Source: Paraescarpia echinospica
Lineage: Eukaryota > Annelida > Polychaeta > Sabellida > Siboglinidae
Direction: 5' to 3'
DNA: 64,000 nt
NCBI GenBank assembly: GCA_020002185.1
Contig: CM034536.1
Location: 13,674,511-13,738,510 of the forward strand
Below, piece after piece: positions 54,301 to 61,300 of this stretch. Position 1 is the first letter of the stretch. Each line of letters begins with the position of its first letter. A program made the position numbers and the translations under genes. The notes beneath the pieces are model-generated. The model saw only the letters and a list, made by a program, of their open reading frames with translations, was not told the DNA's origin and did not search any database.

Positions 54301-55228
54301 TTGTTAGAAATATAGAAAAATATGATACAATATTTACGTCTATTATAATATGGAAATATTGGTACAAAATGATAATTATGCACAACAATATGTTTCTTTG
54401 ATTACAAAAGCATAACCTACATGTTTGTATGTATGCACAATTATGTATTGTACGTGTGTGTGTGTTTAGGAAGCGCAATTATTTTTTTCTGTCTATGTGG
54501 AATGTCATATTCTGACATTATTATTCATTGACATTGTTATTATTCATTGACATTGTTATTCGTTCATTTGCCTCGTGGTGATATCGCTGTATATTTGCAG
54601 CATTTTACATTTTGTTATTGTAACTGTGGAACTTGCAGGACGATATTTTTAGACTCACTGAATCTTGCTGCTGTTTCTGTTAAGGGATTCGGACGACATG
54701 CCCACTTCAAGGAAATGACTCGGTGTATTTAAGATAGTATTAAATTTAACAAGATTGCTAAGAAAGCCTGCCTTACAGTTATCGAGAGGCCAACTTTATT
54801 TTATTTATGTGTTCCCCATTCTTCTGAGATAGTTGTCGATTTTGTCTTTTAAACATAATATATTGATACCCACACAATCAGCAGACAATCTGTTTCATTC
54901 ATTTATTGTCATCTGTGAGGATGAATTCTTTATGATATATAATACATACTGTTCCTACATTAGTATTACTTCATGTCTTTCTATATTTTTTAATTAAGAA
55001 AAAAATACTTCTATCAGTATTTTCATAGCTGTTAAATATCTTAGGCACTTTTATTTGATCTAATCTTTGTTTTCTTGTCTCTAGTTTTGTTAAACCACAT
55101 TTGTGTAGGCCGTAACTATAAGGCATCGCAGTTCTGGAATCATCTTACTCGTTCTTCGCAGATACACGCACGTACACATGCACACACGCGCACACACACA
55201 CACGCACAAACGCACAAACGCACAAATG

Positions 55229-55302
<74 letters not shown>

Positions 55303-58300
55303 TCCTTCTTACGACATTGTATCCACGCTTGCGCTTCCTACCAGTTGTTACGCCTCCAGGTGTTCGGCTGTTTCCTGGCCTGGGAGACGCGTGAGGTGAC
55401 CATACCGGCGCTCAACGACTCCAAGTACATTGGCATGAGTGTGTACAACGTAGTCATCATCTGCGTCGCCGGGGTGGCCGTGGCAGCCATCATTGAGAAC
55501 GATCCCAACTCCGCCTTCCTCATCCTTTCAACTTTCATCATCTTCTGCACTACCGTCACGTTGTGTCTTGTCTTCGTGCCGAAGGTTAGTGTCGCGAAGG
55601 CGTAACACTTGTAGATTCGGATTGTCAGTCGAGAGAATCTGAATTTGATTCCTCTTGTTGCCGTATCGAAGCTTCGGCAATTTCGTTCACTTCACGTTAC
55701 CTCAAGAATATTAATGAGTACCTCGCTGCAGACAGTCGTGGGTTTATGTGAATCAATAGTGTTTGTACAGTAATTTCAGCTTTGCTGAATGTTTACCAGA
55801 TACGTCGATATGATGCTCGAATAGATACCTGAGGGTGACGCGCTATGTAAGAACTTACGTACTTATATAGTTACTTACGGCCACGTTGTGTCTCGCCTCG
55901 GGGATCTATATAGCCGAGATCTATATCATACGATATTTGTCACTGTCACGCTGAATAACAATGGTCGTCTTGTCCAAGATTTGTATCGCCGTCACGTTGG
56001 CTTGTCTCAGGTTGTAGGTTTGTGTGAATTATATTTCGTTTTAGGATCGTCACACTATATATCGTCTTAATGTAAGATCTGTACCATTATATATCAGGCA
56101 CTGTCCAGTAAGCAACCATCTTATTTGCATTCACCGCTTACTCCTTTAAGAAAACCTATCCAGCTTCGGTCATTTAGTTCTCACTTACTTTTTAGAGTCA
56201 ACACTAACATTGGAACTAGGGCTTTTTCTGTTGCTGCACCAACTCAAAGTTGTGGACTAGACGCTATGTTCTGTATCGCAGCAGTCGGTGATAACCAGGT
56301 TTTAAACAATTTAAATGTTCCACGCGTCTATGTTTATACGCGATAACATAAACAATAGTTTTGTTGATATCGCAGGTGTCATTCTGAACATGTTGGTTTC
56401 GTGAAAACGTAAATAAATAGTACGGATGCAATTAAAAAGTACGATTATGACATTATAGTAAGGGCACTAAAATTTAAAAAGTGACATTACATAAATAAAT
56501 AAATGGCGACAGACGAAGGGATATATTTACTCTTTTGAATAATCTCGCTCCACAAATAGGTGACTAATGGCGCAGTTCATCAAACATACTGCACTACAAA
56601 AAGTGTTCGTGTTGACGCAGCATTCCGAACATAGATGTTTTGTGACATAAACAATAGCACAGAAACGGACGTAGAATCAGACTACGTTATCATGCGTGCA
56701 AATTAAAATTAGTCCAGCAATATTCAGTAACTTGTTACTCAACTCGTGAAGGTGAACATTAGGTATATGCCTGTTACACACAGGTAGTACATTTACACAA
56801 ACACATACTTTGGAAATTCATTAGGAAGAAAACTTTTCTTGTCTCGCTGTTTGCGGTATCATAAGAACAGACAGAGATCTTCCATTTTACTATATTAATA
56901 AATTATTATGTTAAACATTTAACTATCACAAAAGTATTCTATACCATACTGAGTACGATTCCTTTTACAAGTGTACGGCTTCCAGCGTCATGGAAACAGC
57001 CTAACACTGCAGTCTAATATATCGCCTGCATTCTTCCTCGAAACGACCTTACTTGTCTGTTTCGTTATATCCGGAATCATCTTCTCAATCACGGGTGGTA
57101 ATAGTATGGATACTTACTTTGTTCAATCGGGTGTTCTCCTTCCCACTCGGTGTCTTGATTGTGTTAATTGGGCTAACACATCGAGCATTAAATAACAGTT
57201 CCTGGAACTTGCGGTTAGCCTCACCTGCCTCCGCACTACTGCAACTATAGGATGTTTACTATTGGAATTTTTATATATTCATGTATTACGTTTATCATAC
57301 CAATGGACGAGTAACAGACTAGGTCGCTGTAATGAGTACTAATGTCTTCAGATAATCGAACTTCGCAAGGACCCAGTCGGCAGCGACAGACGTATCCGAG
57401 CGACGCTGCGTAAAACGAAGTGTACACCTGTCGACTCAAACAGCAGCGTCATGCAGGACGACATACGCCATCTGATGCAGGAGAACGCGCGCTACAAACA
57501 GCTTCTGGAAGAAGTTAGCATAGTTAATACGTGTTGTATGAGTGACGTAAATGTTGCATGAATGGCTCGGTCGTCGAACATAGTGTAAACTAAGCGCGTT
57601 ACCGAATAAACATAAAACGAGTCAGTGAGACAGTGAGTCAGTGAATCAATTAGTCAGTCAATCAATCATTCAATCAGTCAGTCAATCAATCAATCAATCA
57701 ATTCTGGGTAGTTAATTTTTATTGAATACATTTCTTTTAAATAATATAGATCCTGACATTAGATTACGTGTTATACAGATTTTCGGGTCTTATCAAGGAA
57801 GGCGTCGTGAGTACGTATATGGTAGGGCGGTTGGATTATGTCAGCGTTTACATATGATTTACACCTATGCCCACACAATAGACCAGGAAATATGAAATTA
57901 GCAGTCAGGGAGACCAATAGAAAGAGGAGACACGTAAATAAATCGTAACGGTCGTGAATACGTGTGGTTATTTAAGTTAAATTTCAGGTAAATGTCCGGT
58001 ATTTAGTCACATTGTGCACGAATAGTTAGTACCGATTTTATATATTAGGTCACCTATTTGCTACGCGTTCTTACTTTATTAGCTTCCTTTCAAGTTATGA
58101 AGTTGCTGCATGCCTTTATCTGGAGTCCAGATCGGCACTACAAGTAATGTTGACTGTACGCGACTGATTTAAGCGGAACCAATTAACGTTCATTGCAGAT
58201 ATTGGTGCAGGGAAATTACGTTCAACCACGACGTTACGTATGAAGTCTTTAATAATAATAATGATAATAATGTTTATTTCAGACAAAAGTCCATATGTAT

Positions 58301-61300
58301 ACATACAATATAAGTATACAAAATTAAAATACAAAGATATAGACACACATGGAATAAAAAATAGATGGTTAATGAAAATTAGATATAAAATGTGCGCTCA
58401 ACTTTAAGTATACAATTGCGTAGTCGTAAACATAGAACTAATGTATATCAGTATACAAAAAATCACGAAAAGTGGATTTTCAGACTGTTGAAGATGACAT
58501 AATAAGCTAAATAGGGATGGCAGCATACGTCCATTAAAATATTTCACACAGTTTGTAGCAAACATAAACCTTGCATTACAGCGTGATGACAAATTGTGTA
58601 AAATTCTAAAACTGTTATTATATACAACAATAATACCTTTCAAACTCTGTTTTTAAAATTTAGTCCAACGACTTGAGGTGTACAGAGTGAAATAGGGAAG
58701 CTTTAATGATAAAGCTGCAAAGGCGACATTTTCATGCTAAGACGTTGGTCTGAGCATACATACATCTTTTCTGTCTGACAATGTCATCATCGTCAGGTTA
58801 TTATTAATTTTATGACCTAGATATTTGCATGTAATAGTGTAAGGTAACGGACGATTATTGAGAATGACAGAATGAATATTTTTCATGTCCTGAGGTTTGT
58901 TATCAATAATCATACAATATGACTTGTTGGCATTATATGTTATGTTAAACATTTTGTCATACTTGGCACAACAATCTGTATGTTTTCTCAATCCAGAAAC
59001 ATAAAAAAACAGCGGTCATATGCATACACCAAATGCTTCATTATGGTGCTTTCATAAATACATCCAATTTGTAATTTGTTAAGATTTACACTTAAATCGT
59101 CCATCTATACATTAAAAAGGAGGGGAGAAAGGATTCTGCAAATAGGATTTGCAAATTAACTGCTTTGATGTTAGCGAATCTTTTTCCCGATCACGTTTAA
59201 CTGCACGAGCATGGACGTTTGCACTTCAACACGATCTAACTAAACGTGTGACAACGTGAATAATGTATAGTGGTTTTCGAAATCTAGTTGTGGCTGTGGT
59301 TTGCAGAAGAAGATGAAGATACAAGAACTGCTCATCGAACTAGGGGAGGAACCGTGCACGTGGGATGGCGTTATGAATTCATTAACTATTCCTGCAGGCA
59401 GCATGATTCCACCAACTACCAACGGGCCACTGACGACGCAAACAGGTAATCGTATAACGCCAGTTGACACCCTGCAATGAATACGGGTTATCGATCACCT
59501 TAGTTTCCGGGGTGCCTGTGAATTATTAAGTTTCTTTATTACCGGATGGAATGGTGGTGTAATGTGTGATTTCGTATACGTTGTGAAATTGCATACCATA
59601 ATTGATCAGGCCATTAGCGACACCTGAAGATACTACGGGGCGATCACTTGTCTGTAAAGAAGACATTAAATCACGTAGTTGATGTGCGGATGTGAAACCT
59701 TTAACCGCCGTTAATGTTTGTTGTCTATGAAATGGGACCTTGGGGCGATTCTGTTCTCACTATGCTTGGTTATCTTACACAGAAAAGCCACCTCCCACCT
59801 GCTCCTCCACACGATCAACAATTGGATTTTTTTTTTTTATTGGTGAATGTATTTATAACTCACGGATTTCGTCGTCGGAATTTGTTGATTTGATTGTAAT
59901 ATTTAACCTGCCGGCCGTTTTGAAACATACAAATAACACTATATAATGCATACCGAAATTAACTGTCAAGATAACGAATGCCTTTGATGACATGCTACCA
60001 CAAGATACAACGTATATGTCTTACCATCGCAGGCGTTCCACCCCAACACGTCGAGTGGGTGTTCACATACCGCCAAAGTAGTGGTGTAATTGTTTTAATT
60101 TTCACAGAGCCTAATTATTTTTGCTCCAATGAGAGGTACCGTGGATTAGGAAAGACAATTTTGAAGGGAATTGTGGAAGGGAAAAGTCCTGTTCAGAAAC
60201 AGGCCACGACATAGTTGGGAGAAGGACAACAAATCTGTCTGAAGGACGACAAAGATGTCTTCAGAACAGTGGTTGGCAGAATAGCGATATAAAAACGTAG
60301 GTTTCACAGAGACTTTGTCAGCGAATTATGTACGGGATATACCTAAGCAAATTGAACAAGACCAATATTGAAGTGTGCTGTTTATTTTTTGGTGCTGAAA
60401 GTGACACGCGCGGTGTGCAAAGTGCAAAAAAATGAAATTCGGATGTCATTACATTATATCGCTGTTCTTCCCATGTTCTGCAGTTTTTCAAATCTAATTC
60501 TAGTTGTTTCCAACGCTCGGCAACATTCTATTAACTGACTAGTCTGTGTATATTGTGGTTACAATGTTATGGTCTTACGTGGCCTCATTCGACTAGTCAG
60601 CCTTTTTTAAAACATTATCGCCCAAACCGACCTTTCTATGCTGGCACCGTTGGTTGTTACCGCCAGGGTGGGTGCTTGTCGTCCTCAGTGGTTCATTTAC
60701 GTCCCAAATTGCGACGGGACCGACATAGACGTGATCTCCGAGTTGCGAGGGATACACAGTCCCCATGTTCATGTTTACTCTAAACATATCATGCCTGCCC
60801 GGTACTGGTTTTGAACTCAGGCGGATGTGCTAAACACTGTACTACCGCGCTCTTGACTAATACTTTCGGAAGATCGCTTCAGCGATTCGTTGTTCAGACC
60901 CACCTATCATTCCTATGTGTATGCACAGGCCATGTTATGAAGTCACTAACAAATACACTTCCCACCAGCCACTATACATTTTTTAATATACCTATATTTA
61001 ACTATCGCAGCCATCAACATCACCCAGATTCACGATCGATAGTTTTCCAGTGACCGAAATCCCACTAATATTTCACTATTAAAGTCACTAGCATTTGTAA
61101 TCTGCAAGTAAACCAGAACAAACATGAACTATATACACGCAATACACGATTAATCCGACCAGTGGTAACAATTAAATCTCGCGTTTTTACCGCACTCTTT
61201 TGACGAGTCCACAAAATACTTCAGTCGGTTATACAAAACTAACGCAGAACCTACGAACCTGGTTCTAGTCCCATTTAATCCACACATACTGTATTTGCGA

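Noticed and set aside
55075..55605. 176-codon frame as the true extent of the TM5-TM7 exon
   Set aside because: The upstream part translates the CA array; the acceptor at 55359 joins in phase to the previous TM5 exon.
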